Below are positions 21,957 through 33,190 of a DNA stretch of 64,000 nt, in pieces (position 1 is the first letter of the stretch; each line of letters starts with the position of its first letter). The position numbers and the translations under genes were made by a program. The DNA is from Bedellia somnulentella (lineage: Eukaryota > Arthropoda > Insecta > Lepidoptera > Bedelliidae), in NCBI GenBank assembly GCA_963576735.1, contig OY755171.1, forward strand, positions 22,852,182 to 22,916,181, read 5' to 3'. Under the pieces are notes generated by a model. That model worked only from the letters and a program-made list of their open reading frames with translations. It was not told the origin of the DNA and made no database searches.

Positions 21957-22180
21957 TCCTATTAATATTATAAAGGCGAAAGTATGGATGTATGGATCTT
22001 TGTTACTCTTTCACGTAAAAACTACTGAATGGATTTGAATGAAACTTTACCACAATATAGCTTATACATCAGAATAACACATAGGCTACAATTTTTGAGG
22101 TTTTATTAAATTAATTAAAAAAACGCCTTAAGCTTTGTCATAAGCAAATTTGTCAGTACAAAGTCTGTCGGGTCAGCTAG
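21957..22180 (+). mobile_element. non-autonomous Helitron-like element
   Basis: Begins TCCTATTAATATTATAAAGG after an A and ends GTCGGGTCAGCTAG before a T. This has the 5' TC, 3' CTAG and A/T insertion site expected of Helitrons, at 224 bp with no open frame. The interior (ttgttactctttcacg, aaactactgaatggatt, ataacacataggctac) matches what I recall of an abundant lepidopteran family. A 5' fragment of a similar element lies at 57724-57780. Confidence 0.65.
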
Positions 22181-23286
22181 TACTATATAACGGAAAGCGA
22201 AAGATGAGAGATAATAGTTCGGATTCAGAGTAAAAAGTAAATAGAGGCGATGCTCTAGGAACGATGAACTCAGCATCGTATAGTTTGCCTCTCTTGACAT
22301 TTGATATTTGTAGAAGATTTTATGGTTTCAATCACCAGTTTGTTTTTTTAGGACGAAAAGTTAAAAGGTTTAATTAATTACCCTTACACTTCATTCAGTT
22401 CTTAAGGATTATTTGCAAATTAATATTTTAAAAAGTGGTTGTAGTATTCTAATACCAAACCAGCTTACATAAATATTTCACTCTGAAACATTAGTGAACA
22501 ATGGCGGAGCATAGAAAAGTGAGTAGCGGTCGGCGGTTCGTGTAAATTTGGCGCGCAATTTATCTGTGAGTTGCTATTAGCTCCGCCATATTCGTAAATA
22601 ATTACACTAATGCACGCCGATATTGCCACTATATCGGTTCCACCACAATCGCTTTTGGCCTTTGTTCGCCTCACGGCTTTCTATGTTGCAACGTGAAATA
22701 CGTTTTGCTCTCGTACCATCCATGTACTCGTAAAATATTAGGGAAATTTTTGTTAAGTTTATTTTTGTTCCTTATTTTGCTCGCCTACTATTTATTAAAA
22801 CAACTACATATACAGACTATACATTTAAATTTCAATAATTCATATTGTTACATCAGTTTTAATATAGCACATATCAACATAAATCATGAGATTATTCAAT
22901 TATTCACACTTATTTAGCTTGAAACCAAGTCATAACAATAAACTCACAATTAAAATAGATAATTATCAAAACAGTGCTGTGTTTAGTATGAAATAGCAGT
23001 AGACACCAGTGATAGTCAGTGAAATATAAAACAATGCTAGCTCATCGATCACGCGGCCGGCGCGCGGATGATGGATTGCTGCTGATCCTCGCCGGTGGAG
23101 ACGCGGATTGCAATGCTGTTTGCATCTATCATGCTCTGTGCCAAATAGTTTGGGTTTTAACGGGGTTCGATTGTTTTCAAAAGAAGGTAGGTAGGGTTAT
23201 CAAGTGAAGGATACCTTAACCATTTTACAAGTATGCTAATCAAACATACATTGATTAAATAAAAGTGATGCGTTTCTAGTCAATAG
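22181..23286. other. unassigned DNA
   Basis: About 22495-22690 and 23035-23110 are CpG-richer than the background. No recognisable repeat or gene. Confidence 0.4.
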
Positions 23287-23352
23287 ACCTAGCACGAGCG
23301 CTATTTTATCGTCACGATATCGGTTAAAATGAGATGACAGTATACATAGATG
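23287..23352 (-). repeat. fragment of small MITE family E
   Basis: agcacgagcgctattttatc, gtcacgatatcggtta and atgagatgacagtatac match the reverse complement of the right half of the elements at 54361-54498 and 47430-47565. Confidence 0.65.
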
Positions 23353-23877
23353 TACTAAAAACGTTAGATAGGTTATTTACGAGGAAACCGGCGCTTACGA
23401 GTGGCATTGATTGCGGCAGCTGTACGCACACTACTAGAAATATATCCAAACAGCAAACCAAGAAATACATTTGAAATATAAGCGAGATAGCACATCTCAT
23501 AGCAACCGCTAAAAAGAGATAAACATATTTTCTCTGTACCGACGTGAAATATGACACTAAGACGACCGTTTGACAAAGAATAATTTAGATCTATACACAC
23601 GTTACACTTAGTTTATTATAAATTATAATTAAAACGTTGTAAATATATAACACTTACGAGTGATAAGTAATCCCATCATTTAAGTAGAATTATATAAAGT
23701 ATAATAATAAAACACGCCGGCATTCTCGATTATTTTGATAAACAAACACGCCAAAACAGGTAAACGATTTACGGAGGATAGAGTGAATTGTAACTTAATG
23801 ACCTTTGGTTTATCGGATTTGCCTCTTTGGCATCCAATATTGTTAATGAACTGTAAAATTCAAGTTTTTCATACTTA
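23353..23877. other. unassigned AT-rich DNA
   Basis: No gene or repeat family recognised. Confidence 0.4.
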
Positions 23878-23903
23878 AATACATACATAAACTCACGGCC
23901 TGA
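23878..23903 (-). repeat. SINE-A/LINE 3' tail remnant
   Basis: aaatacatacataaactcac, then ggcc, is the reverse complement of the shared 3' end. Nothing else of the element remains. Confidence 0.5.
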
Positions 23904-24475
23904 CGCAGTTTCAGAATTAGATTTTTTTAACCAATTTTATAATATAAATATAAGATAATTTAGGGGATAAAAGATTGTAAAATAAAAGTTCTTTACTTCA
24001 ATAGAGATTACATATGTGTCTTCAGCAAAAATGGAAAAATTAAACATTTATTTTACTTGTAATTGACCACCATACTTTCGCAATTAATCCGTAAGTAAAA
24101 GCTGTCATTTAAAACCTATAAAATTGAATTAAACATCCAACTAGCTTTTTCAATGTGAATATGGAAGTTCATAGCCCATTTCAAAGTTGTAGTAATGGTA
24201 GGTAATTAGTGTGGAAGGGTTGCGGTGGTAGCTCCGCCAACTGTCTACAATAGTTTGGTGTGGCCCCGAACTTGGCGGAACTTGCCGCCTATTATGCTGT
24301 TTAATGGCCCGGCTAATTTAATTATGGCTTTCGAATATTTAAGATCGCTCGCGGCCTCGTGAAACTGTTAGGGTATCACTGTGGTGTAGTGTTACCAATA
24401 TTGCTTTGCTGAATTCATGATTTCATAAGTTCATGATTTCTGATTTAGCTATGAATTTTGAATTAGCTGTGTAGT
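23904..24475. other. unassigned DNA
   Basis: About 24210-24370 is GC-richer and includes a homeodomain-like run (ggctaatttaattatggc). This is a possible conserved non-coding element. No gene recognised. Confidence 0.35.
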
Positions 24476-24710
24476 GTCGGCTTAGAATAGCACTACCCCA
24501 TTTCTTCCGGTGGGTGCACGTAAGAGGCGACTAACGGTATTGGGGCTTTAAGGGCATTTTTGGGCGATGCGGTTGGAGACCCATCACCAACGATACTTTT
24601 ATTCTACCATCTTCTCCCCTATCAACTGCCAAATGCGGCTAAGGAGTTTTTAGCTCCGAAGCTGTCACTTTTTTGGAATTTATGGCCGTGAGTATATTAA
24701 GGTATGTAGT
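24476..24710 (+). mobile_element. SINE-A, full-length, divergent 3' half
   Basis: The 5' half is close to consensus (gctgtgtagtgtcggcttag through gcggttggagaccc). The 3' hairpin region is mutated (ctgtcacttttttggaattt), and the tail is reduced to a few imperfect units. Confidence 0.85.
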
Positions 24711-24845
24711 TATAAATAACTTTGGTGTAAAAGAGGCTTGATACATAGTACCTCCTAGACGAATCGACTAAATATCTGTTTCTTTCAATTTATTTTATTT
24801 CCCCACCGCAAGTTCCGTTGAAGCCACCAAATCCCTTAAATATTC

Positions 24846-25111
24846 ATACACACATACATACATATGCTCACGGCTATAAATCCCAAGAAGGGGTAGCCAG
24901 AGCTAAGGAACTAGAAGTTCCTCAGCCGCTTTTGGAAAGTTGAGTGGGGAAAAGATGGCATAACAAAGGTTGTTGGTGATGGGTCTCCAACCGCATCGCC
25001 CAAAAATCCCTTAAAAGCCCCAATACCGTTAGTCGCCTCTTACGTACACCCACCGGCCGAAATGGGGTAGTGTTATTCTAAGCCGACACTACACAGCAAT
25101 TAAATTACAAG
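24846..25111 (-). mobile_element. SINE-A, full-length, with 12-bp TSD
   Basis: Exact duplication, ccttaaatattc, at 24834-24845 and 25112-25123. In element orientation about 15 extra bases (cttgtaatttaatt) precede the usual 5' end GCTGTGTAGTG. They may be untemplated or transduced upstream sequence. Confidence 0.92.
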
Positions 25112-25123
25112 CCTTAAATATTC

Positions 25124-25370
25124 CAAATCAATAAAACACATTTGTAAATGAAAAAAGCTATTAGAGTTTCAAATAACGAAACTTAAATCCGACCGCTGGT
25201 AATGAGTCGGCGTCAATCGTTTTAATGGCGTATAAACGAAGAGCTTTATTCGAATACAAAGTTTATATTAAGCTGCTTAGACAGTTGGCTTTGATATCAT
25301 CGATATATTGATGTAAAATATAGGCTTGTGAAATTTAATACACGCAAATACGGACTTTATTCGTTATTTA
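25124..25370. other. unassigned DNA
   Basis: No gene or repeat recognised. Confidence 0.4.
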
Positions 25371-25560
25371 TTGGCAGAGGTAATAATACTTTTGAACATC
25401 ACGTGATATTGTCACCTGGTGTTCAGAGTAACCTAGTGCTTGGACAGTGTACTTACGTGATAGGGGGCAGGTCTAGCACTGTTTTGTGCGTATATACTGA
25501 CTGTCATATGACTAAGTACAACTCAGCCATGTAAGTTTCTTCACGATGTTTTCCCTCACC
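25371..25560 (-). mobile_element. SINE-B, left part of a copy split by SINE-A
   Basis: Carries the SINE-B body on the minus strand from ttggcagaggtaataatact to cacgatgttttccctcacc. The rest of the same copy resumes at 25815. The 3' hairpin and tail are missing from the left edge. Confidence 0.85.
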
Positions 25561-25563
25561 AAT

Positions 25564-25814
25564 GCGTGTGTAGCGTCGGCTTAGAATAGCACTACCCCAT
25601 TTCTTCCGGTGGGTGTACGTAAAAGGCGACTAACTGTATTGGGGTTTTTAAGGGATTTTTGAGCGATGCGGTTGGAGACTCATCACCAGCAATCTTTATC
25701 TTACTATCTTTTCCCCACATAACTTTCCAAAAGTGGCTGAGGAATTTCTAAATCCTTAGCTCTGGCTACCCCTTCTAGGGATTTATAGCCGTGAGTATAT
25801 GTATGTATGTATGT
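25564..25814 (+). mobile_element. SINE-A inserted in SINE-B
   Basis: Full-length from gtgtgtagcgtcggcttaga to the ATGT tail. It sits inside an opposite-strand SINE-B. About 30 bp of SINE-B sequence (the gttaacaaccatgataaatt region) is missing at the junction. The insertion was therefore accompanied by a small target deletion instead of a duplication, or was followed by one. Confidence 0.88.
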
Positions 25815-25869
25815 CTTTACAAAAGATAAATTGGTGTAGGCCCTATCCGGGATTTGAACCCTCGCCTTT
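25815..25869 (-). mobile_element. SINE-B, right part with tRNA-like head
   Basis: tctttacaaaagataaattg, gtgtaggcc and gggatttgaaccctc are the reverse complement of the SINE-B head with its B box. The A-box end is lost. Confidence 0.75.
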
Positions 25870-26414
25870 CTTCTTTCTTTATTGATCAACATATCTCACT
25901 TCTTTGAAAAGTCACTTTTAGTAGCTAAAAAGCGGGTTTAAAACAAAAACTAGAATAAATTTATGTTTTATCCTTTCAAGCCACTAAAAACAATGTTCAT
26001 AACCGCACAATGCTCAAAACGTAGGTAATTATTTCTATAATTATGATTGATTATTTCTACAGGGAAATCAGCTGCAAAATAACGTTTTATAAGAAAACAC
26101 GTTTAATAAAGAAGTTTGAATTGAGTCTGACTAATGGATTGTAAATTATCTTGAGGTAAGGACTGATATAAATTTATTGATATGCGCTGCCATTGTGAAG
26201 AGTAATTATTGTAACACAATACAGTATCTGGTGTACCTTTGTTTTGTTTTTTAATGTTTGGTTAAAAAGGACTGGTCTGTTAATAGTTAAATTATAATTA
26301 GAATACAGAAAGACACATGATGGTGATAAGTTTATGACATAGCATTTTTCAGTGATAATTTACTTAAAATACGAAATATTTATTCAATATTAAAAAGCCA
26401 ATATTCAATATTAG
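25870..26414. other. unassigned AT-rich DNA
   Basis: No gene or repeat recognised. Confidence 0.4.
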
Positions 26415-26446
26415 ACATACATACATATACTCACGGCCATGAATAG
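26415..26446 (-). repeat. SINE-A/LINE 3' tail remnant
   Basis: acatacatacatatactcac, then ggccatgaat, is the reverse complement of the shared 3' end only. The rest is absent. Confidence 0.55.
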
Positions 26447-26982
26447 GCTATTTGACTGTAATATAAACATACATTTCTTTTATTTTATTAATCTTAATAT
26501 TTCTTTTTTGGAGCAATGTGTAATAATGCGAGATAAAAATATTGCATTATTTCACTATAATCCGTCTTCTAAAATAAGTATTTTTGATGCAACTGTCACG
26601 TGACTAAAAACGACCGTGATTGACTATTTCTATAATGACGTAGATTGCACATAAACAGACTGTATTTCGCTTCGCTCATTGGTGTTTAATGCGGAATTGA
26701 CGTCATTTGTGCTACAGCCGCCATATTACTTAAAGTCGCGTTTTCGCGGCACATTTGAATATTGCATTTTCTTTTTCGATTTTTTTAATAAAATAGCTAA
26801 AATGAAGACAGAAAAATATTGTTTTAGGGCTCCTTATAAACAAATTAACACCGTTAGATAGTTTTCAAAACTTAGTCAAATAGCCTATTACTGCTACCAC
26901 TACCAAAAACATTTATTAATAAAAAAACAATAAGGCACACTGCGACCACCTAAATTTTTCAATCTTATTTGTCATCTGCCAC
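26447..26982. other. unassigned AT-rich DNA
   Basis: No gene or repeat recognised. Confidence 0.4.
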
Positions 26983-26997
26983 CATATTAGGATAATT

Positions 26998-27243
26998 ACA
27001 TACATACATGTACTCACGGCTGTAAATCCCTAGAAGGGGTAGCCAGAGCTAAGGAATTAGAAATTCCTCAGCCACTTTTGGAAATGATAGTGGGGAAAAG
27101 ATGGTAAAAATAAAGGCTGTTGGTGATGGGTCTCCAACCGCATCGCCCAAAAATCCCTTAAAAGTCCCAATACCGTTAGTCGCCTCTTACGTACACCCAC
27201 CGGAAGAAATGGGGTAGTGCTATTCTAAGCCGACACTACACAG
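26998..27243 (-). mobile_element. SINE-A, full-length reference copy, 15-bp TSD
   Basis: Exact 15-bp duplication, catattaggataatt, at 26983-26997 and 27244-27258. It defines the family's true 5' end on the minus strand as GCTGTGTAGTGTCGGCTTAG and its length as 246 bp including the tail. The hairpin region reads ccctagaaggggtagcc on the plus strand. Confidence 0.95.
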
Positions 27244-27307
27244 CATATTAGGATAATTCTGGTTTGAAATATAACAAACTGATTTTTATATGCATGATTT
27301 TATATTT

Positions 27308-27546
27308 ATATACATATACTCACGGCTGTAAATACCTAAAAGGGGCAGCCAGAGCTTTAGAATCAGAATATTCTTCTGCCTCCTTTGGAAGTAAAGTTTG
27401 GAAAAGATTGTGAAATAAATGTTTTTGGTGATACGTCTCTAACCGCAAAAATCTCTTAAACAGCCCCGACCCCTTTAGTCGCCTCTTACGATTGAAAACC
27501 CATGAGAAGAAATGGGGTACTGCTATTCTAAGCCGATACTACACAG
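27308..27546 (-). mobile_element. SINE-A, full-length, divergent
   Basis: Runs from acatatactcacggctgtaa to gccgatactacacag. The B-box region has a deletion (ctctaaccgcaaaaatctc), and substitutions are frequent. It is only about 65 bp from the preceding copy and has the same orientation. Confidence 0.82.
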
Positions 27547-28279
27547 AACTTTTTATTTCTGTAAATATTGAAGCAAATAAGGATGCAAAATTTTTGACGG
27601 TATATAACAATTTACATTACACTACTTATTTTTACACATAATGATATTGGCGACAAAACTGATAGCATCGTTATCGTCCTCTATATAATTATTATTCAGA
27701 AATCTCATCAGTTGACTTTTCTCCCTTAATTACAAAATGTAAATATCTGAACCAGGCTGCCTCGCTTCTACTCTGCTTAAAACGACGGTAAGAAATGTGT
27801 GGGGAAGTTTATGCAGTATGCTGATGTCTTTAAGCTTTGAAAGCATATGAAAGGTTTTTATGAACTTTTCAACGGATTTTCATCGAGGTTGCGAAAGCGT
27901 TTTTACATCTTAACGTATGCTTTTTAAAGCAGTCTGGTTAACACTAGTGTCATGTATAGTAAGTAACAAATGCATGTGCTTCTATAAGTTATTACGTTTG
28001 ATGTGATTTAGGTTGTTTTGGTTGAATTTAACACTGCTGATATCATCCCAGTGTTCCATTTTTCAAACGGTTACTATTTTATTTTATCATTCGAATTTTG
28101 AAAGCATCTTGAAAATTTTGCTTTTATGTTGATATTATCGACATTTCCAGCTGTTAATTGAATAAATTTATATATTTTATAGCTCGGGTTTATCAATCTA
28201 AAAAACGTAATGTATCTGGAAGTTCGAAGTGAAAATTATGGCGAACATAAAAACGTAAGTAATTCTGATACATATATTA
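27547..28279. other. unassigned AT-rich DNA
   Basis: No gene or repeat recognised. Confidence 0.4.
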
Positions 28280-28640
28280 AACGTGATAGCTCAATGGGAA
28301 AAAAATACCGGTTAACGTGCAAGCGACTAGAGTTCAAATCCCGGGTCGGGCCTACACCAATTCGTCTTTTCTTAAGACATATGTGTGGTTAATTTATCAT
28401 GGTTGTTAACGGTGAGGGAAAACATCGTGAGGAAACCCGCATGGCTGAGTTGTACTTAGTAATGTGACGGTGTATTCGTACAAAATGGCGATAGGCCTGC
28501 CCCCTATCACGTTAGTACACTGTCCGTACAAAACGTGGGTACTCTGAACACCAGGTGACAAAGTCACGCGATGTTCAGAAGTATTAGTACCTCTGCCAAC
28601 CCCTTCGGGGAAATTCGGCGTGAACGTTTATGTTATAATA
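28280..28640 (+). mobile_element. SINE-B, nearly full-length, subfamily 1
   Basis: The head acgtgatagctcaatggg has a mutated A box and agagttcaaatcccgggtc contains the B box. The subfamily-1 body follows, and the end is CCCCTTCGGGG, AATTCGGCGTGAACG and a short, mutated tail. No target-site duplication was found. Confidence 0.88.
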
Positions 28641-28756
28641 TGTAATATTTTCACTTTTTTATTCTTGCCTTGTAGTTGTGATATTTTCTAATGCAGATGT
28701 AATTTGAATCAGATAATTTCTCTGTTGGAAGAAGATGGCGACTTGTTTGCGACTGA

Positions 28757-28984
28757 TCAATCATCATACCGCCTGACAATTGGGAAATTAGTGACAAAGA
28801 TCGGGGTGGCAAAGAGTGTGCCAGTACAAATAATTTGTCTCGACATCAGGCAGAAACTGAACTATGGGACACCAGATGGTCTCAAGCTGAGGCTCGGTTT
28901 GATCTCGTTGGAGTTGAACCAGTAGAACTATCCACATCGTCGGTGACACCGCCTCCCTACAGCCCTCAACCTCGTCGACGGTGA
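28757..28984 (+). pseudogene. piggyBac-like transposase relic (N-terminal region)
   Basis: A 75-codon open stretch without a start reads IIIPPDNWEISDKDRGG, then STNNLSRHQAETEL, and ends at a TGA. The proline-rich acidic segment followed by an NNLSRxQ motif is what I recall from the region before the DDE core of piggyBac transposases. About 150 bp further on, another frame has FFERCFNFEM, which could be the next conserved block, with stops between. The identification rests on motif memory only. No TTAA-flanked inverted repeats were found. Confidence 0.4.
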
Positions 28985-30296
28985 CAGAGCCACCGCCAAA
29001 AAGAATTGTATTATTGATGTGGCAAGAATAAAGGGGTTTGTCTTGGGTTGAATATCAAGAAAACGCTACGAGTGAGTAATATGAACCCAATTTTCCGGTA
29101 AGCCTGGAAAACTCAGTTCGGTTTTTTGAACGATGTTTCAATTTTGAGATGTTTGAATGAAATCGCTCAGAAACTGAAAAATGCAATTGAAAATGAAAAT
29201 GTGGATAGTTCTCATAGTACAATCTGTCAGAAGAGATGATATTGACAATTACTCAGATTTCCTCTTTATGTGTCAGTATTTCCAGTTGCATAAAATAAAT
29301 CATTAACGAAAGATATTGTTTCTACACATTTTCTTCTAAAAAAAGTTTCTAGTACTTTATTTATGATTCCTACTCCTTTTTTTATACTCAATATCATCTA
29401 ATTATATATGTTTTAGCTTTCATACAAAATTCACCAGGTTTTATACTCCGAAAATAAATCAATTGTCTTATTTCTCAACGAAGTCCGTAGCACCTAACAG
29501 AATTTCACATGTATGTATAATACTAGTGTTCCATTATTGGAACTGTTATAACAACCAGTTTAAAAAAAATACCTAGTTCACATTGTCCGTCTATAAAGGT
29601 CTGTTCTCTGATACAATTTTCATAAACATTAAACATGTTTTAATAATGTTGGGATGATATCAGTTAAGCAATACATTTTTAACAAATGTGCTAACTATAA
29701 TGATGAAAAGGGCCGTCTATAAAATCAATCATTTCTCAGACATTATTGGAAATGCAAAGAAAAAAACATGGTTAAAGAAAATGAGAAAGACATGGTATGA
29801 ATTTTAAATCATTAATTCCATCCAATAATGTTTTTAAATTGTATTCTGAAGTTCTGTAAGTAAGTTTTCTTCATTATTTGAAAATTTACTCCTCGTCTTG
29901 TACTTTCATGAATAATTGAAATGCTTTCATTAATCCCTTTGTCTAAAACCATTCGTATTCTTCATCAATTTGTATTTTAGTTAAATTTAAAATAAACAAC
30001 TTAGAAAATTAGTTCCCGGAGCGTTCCATTGCTGCGGGCGAACAATGGCTCCGACGCGCTTTGTTTACTAAACACGCAATGTATAAAAGCTCGCTTGCTT
30101 TTTGAGACACCTACATTCTACATTAAGCTTTGGTTCGTCTTAAGAAATGAAATTCTAAACCGTTGTTCTAAATTAAGGTTGGTAAGCATAGTTTTACACA
30201 AGTATTATGAAGATAGTTTTATCTTTTGTCTGATACATATAACCTTTGTTTAACTTACTACCATGAATCTTAATGTCGTTTCAAATTATTTAACTT
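28985..30296. other. unassigned DNA, possibly further transposase decay
   Basis: About 29080-29240 may continue the piggyBac-like relic. The remainder is AT-rich with no recognised feature. Confidence 0.35.
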
Positions 30297-30308
30297 AATA
30301 CTTAAATA

Positions 30309-30553
30309 CATACATATGCTCACGTCAATAAATCTTTAGAAGGGGTAGCTAGAGCTAAAGAATTAGAAATTCCTCAGCCACTTTTGGAAAGTTGAGTGGG
30401 GAAAAGATGGTAAAATAAAGGTTGTTAGTGATGGGTCTCCAACCGCATTGCCTAAAAATCCCTTAATAGCCCCAATACCGTTAGTCGCCTCATACGTACA
30501 CCCACCGGAAGAAATGGGGTAATGCTATTCTAAGCAGACACTATAAAGCAATA
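30309..30553 (-). mobile_element. SINE-A, full-length, with 12-bp TSD
   Basis: Exact duplication, aatacttaaata, at 30297-30308 and 30554-30565. The tail is short and the 5' end is mutated (gcagacactataaagc). Confidence 0.92.
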
Positions 30554-30565
30554 AATACTTAAATA

Positions 30566-31037
30566 ATAATTAATACTAAAATAGCAGCAAAAAATTTAAG
30601 ATGAAGTGTGAGATGACATAATAGAACTTAAAAATAGTTGCAAAGATTATTAACCTTGTATACTCACATTACAACAATTATTGATTCCAGCTGAGTCGTT
30701 TATCCTATTATCATAATTTCACCTCAATACTATTCCTTTATCTATTTACATAAAAACAAAGGCCCGGACAATGGGATGTTGAATATCGTTAAAAGCCGTT
30801 ACAAGGCAGTACAAGTGTAGGCCTTGAATTTTTGAACGCCGCCGCCGCCCTCGGGCCGCCCTGCCGCGCTTTTTAAAGCTATTCTTAATCCCGGAGGCAA
30901 CTCTCCTTTTCATGTCCCCGATTTATATTTAAAATGGTATGTCTCGTTTTCTATCGCATTATCTCTACAAAAGTTTTTATAAATGTAATACAATACAAGC
31001 AAACAAACTCATTATCCTTTTTTGTGTTTGATTTTTT
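30566..31037. other. unassigned DNA with a GC-rich spot
   Basis: 30830-30900 is very CpG-rich (ttgaacgccgccgccgccct). No gene recognised. Confidence 0.4.
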
Positions 31038-31400
31038 AACATAACATAACATAAACGTTTACGCCGAATATCCCCGAAGGGGTTGGCAGAGGTACTAATA
31101 CTTCTGAACATCACGTGACTTTGTCACCTGGTGTTCAGAGTACCCACGTTTTGCATGGACAGTGTACTCACGTGATAGGGGGCAGGCCTATCGCCGTTTT
31201 GTACGAATACACTGTCACATGACTAAGTACAACTCAGCCATGTGGGTTTCCTCACGATGTTTTCCCTCACCGTTAACAACCATGATAAATTTACCACACA
31301 TATGTCTTTAGAAAAGACAAATTGGTGTAGGCCCGCCCCAACATTTGAACACTAGTCGTTTGCACGATAACCGAGTGTCCTACCCACTAGGCTATCACGG
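31038..31400 (-). mobile_element. SINE-B, full-length, duplicated unit 1
   Basis: On the minus strand it runs from CCGTGATAGCCTAGTGGGTA (A box) through GTTCAAATGTTGG (a damaged B box) to CCCCTTCGGGG and the ATGTT tail. It lies within a 560-bp tandem duplication. The next copy starts exactly 560 bp downstream. Confidence 0.93.
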
Positions 31401-31597
31401 TTTTTTATGTATGCATGTTTTCAATCAAGGTTGAGCCTTGAGGAGAGCCAAGCGGTTTTGAGCGCTACACAATTCTAAAAAGCCATAGAGTTGTTAATCA
31501 TCTCGTAACACATAAAAACGAACAAATGTTTAGGCTTCTTAAAAATCTACAGCCTATGAAATCGTTTTAAAAAAAAACATTAAAAAAAACACATAAT

Positions 31598-31960
31598 AAC
31601 ATAACATAACATAAACGTTCACGCCGAATATCCCCGAAGGGGTTGGCAGAGGTACTAATACTTCTGAACATCACTTGACTTTGTCACCTGGTGTTCAGAG
31701 TACCCACGTTTTGCATGGACAGTGTACTCACGTGATAGGGGGCAGGCCTATCGCCGTTTTGTACGAATACACTGTCACATGACTAAGTACAACTCAGCCA
31801 TGTGGGTTTCCTCACGATGTTTTCCCTCACCGTTAACAACCATGATAAATTTACCACACATATGTTTTTAGAAAAGACAAATTGGTGTAGGCCCGCCCCA
31901 ACATTTGAACACTAGTCGTTTGCACGATAACCGAGTGTCCTACCCACTGGGCTATCACGG
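31598..31960 (-). mobile_element. SINE-B, full-length, duplicated unit 2
   Basis: Nearly identical to the copy at 31038-31400. It has the intact A box TAGCCCAGTGG where unit 1 has TAGCCTAGTGG, and acttgac where unit 1 has acgtgac. Confidence 0.93.
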
Positions 31961-32150
31961 TTTTTTATGTATGCATGTTTTCAATCAAGGTTGAGCCTTG
32001 AGGAGAGCCAAGCGGTTTTGAGCGCTACACAATTCTAAAAAGCCATAGAGTTGTTAATCATCTCGTAACACATAAAACGAACAAATGTTTAGGCTTCTTA
32101 AAAATCTACAGCCTATGCAATCGTTTAAAAAAAAACTTAAAAAAAAACAC

Positions 32151-32823
32151 CTATCAGCATAAATCAAGTTATACGGACCGGGTTCTGTAGAAATCCAAGT
32201 TATTATTGTTGACATGATATAATTTGCCTTTCACCCTTACTAGGCTAGATTAAGTCTTCCAAATATAGTTATTAAAACATTGTTAGTCAACAGCGTAGAT
32301 ATATCTAAACACAATTTTCAAGATGTTTCACTAAGGCACACTGAAGACATTACCCATAGATGGAAAAGTAGTATTGTACCACTCCGGGGTCCCATTTTTC
32401 CAGTTAATGCTAAAATATAGCACCTTTCTACCGTTAATATTTTAGTAGCCGTTTTACTTTGCGCAGTAACTCTGCGAGCTCGCATTCAAACATGTTCCGA
32501 GGAAATGTTGTTTTGTACTTACGCCTGATAGCCGCGCCTCTGAGGAGCGATTGTTAATAATTTACATCTACCCGAGGTTCAAAAGAGTTTCTAAAACACA
32601 CTACCGAAATTGCGATTCATAAGAATGTGAGAAGTTTATGAAAGGGACAACTGACATAGGTTTGACCTTGTTGAAGTGTATTCTTGAAGGATTTGTCTAG
32701 GTAGAGTTTCAGAAAATAACGGGAATTTGTATCAACCGGAGTTTACGTACATACTGCCTGGTCTATGTATAGGCTTAAGACTATTTATGTTGGGATATAC
32801 CAAAACATGAACAAATGTCAATC
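32151..32823. other. unassigned DNA
   Basis: No gene or repeat recognised. Confidence 0.4.
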
Positions 32824-32886
32824 TGGTAGGTGGGTTTCCTTATAGTGTTTTCTTTCACTGTTAACAAAGTCATAAATGCAACACAT
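32824..32886 (-). repeat. SINE-B fragment
   Basis: gtaggtgggtttccttatag, tttctttcactgttaaca and gtcataaatgcaacacata match the reverse complement of the SINE-B middle with many changes. Confidence 0.6.
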
Positions 32887-32948
32887 AATATATAGCTGCG
32901 CACGGGCAGTGTTACTTTTAATTACTTAAGTTTCTTCGTTTCTACTCA

Positions 32949-33190
32949 ACATACATACATACATATACTCACGGCTGTAAATCCCTAGAAGGGGTAGCCA
33001 GAGCTAAAGAATTAGAAATTCCTCAGCCACTTTTGGAAAGTTGAGTGGGGAGAAGATGGTAAAATAAAGGTTGTTGGTGATGGGTCTCCAACCGCATCGC
33101 CCAAGAATCCCTTAAAAGGCCCCAATACCGTTAGTCGCCTCTTACGTACACCGACCGGGAGAAATGGGGTAGTGCTATTCTAAGCCGACA
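32949..33190 (-). mobile_element. SINE-A, part before the Transib-like insertion
   Basis: Close to consensus from the ATGT tail to gccgaca, where it is interrupted. It resumes at 33884 as cgacactacacagc, so only the outermost 5' bases are separated. Confidence 0.92.

Larger units (their letters stand above)
31038..32150. repeat. 560-bp tandem duplication
   Basis: Unit 1 (31038-31597) and unit 2 (31598-about 32150) match along their whole length, including about 190 bp of non-SINE sequence after the SINE-B (tcaatcaaggttgagccttg and beyond). I count roughly ten differences, mostly in A runs. Because unrelated flanking DNA is duplicated too, this is a segmental tandem duplication and not two SINE insertions. 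Confidence 0.95.

Noticed and set aside
9197..30553. CRISPR-like array
   Set aside because: The repeated units are dispersed SINEs in both orientations with their own target duplications, not regularly spaced short repeats.
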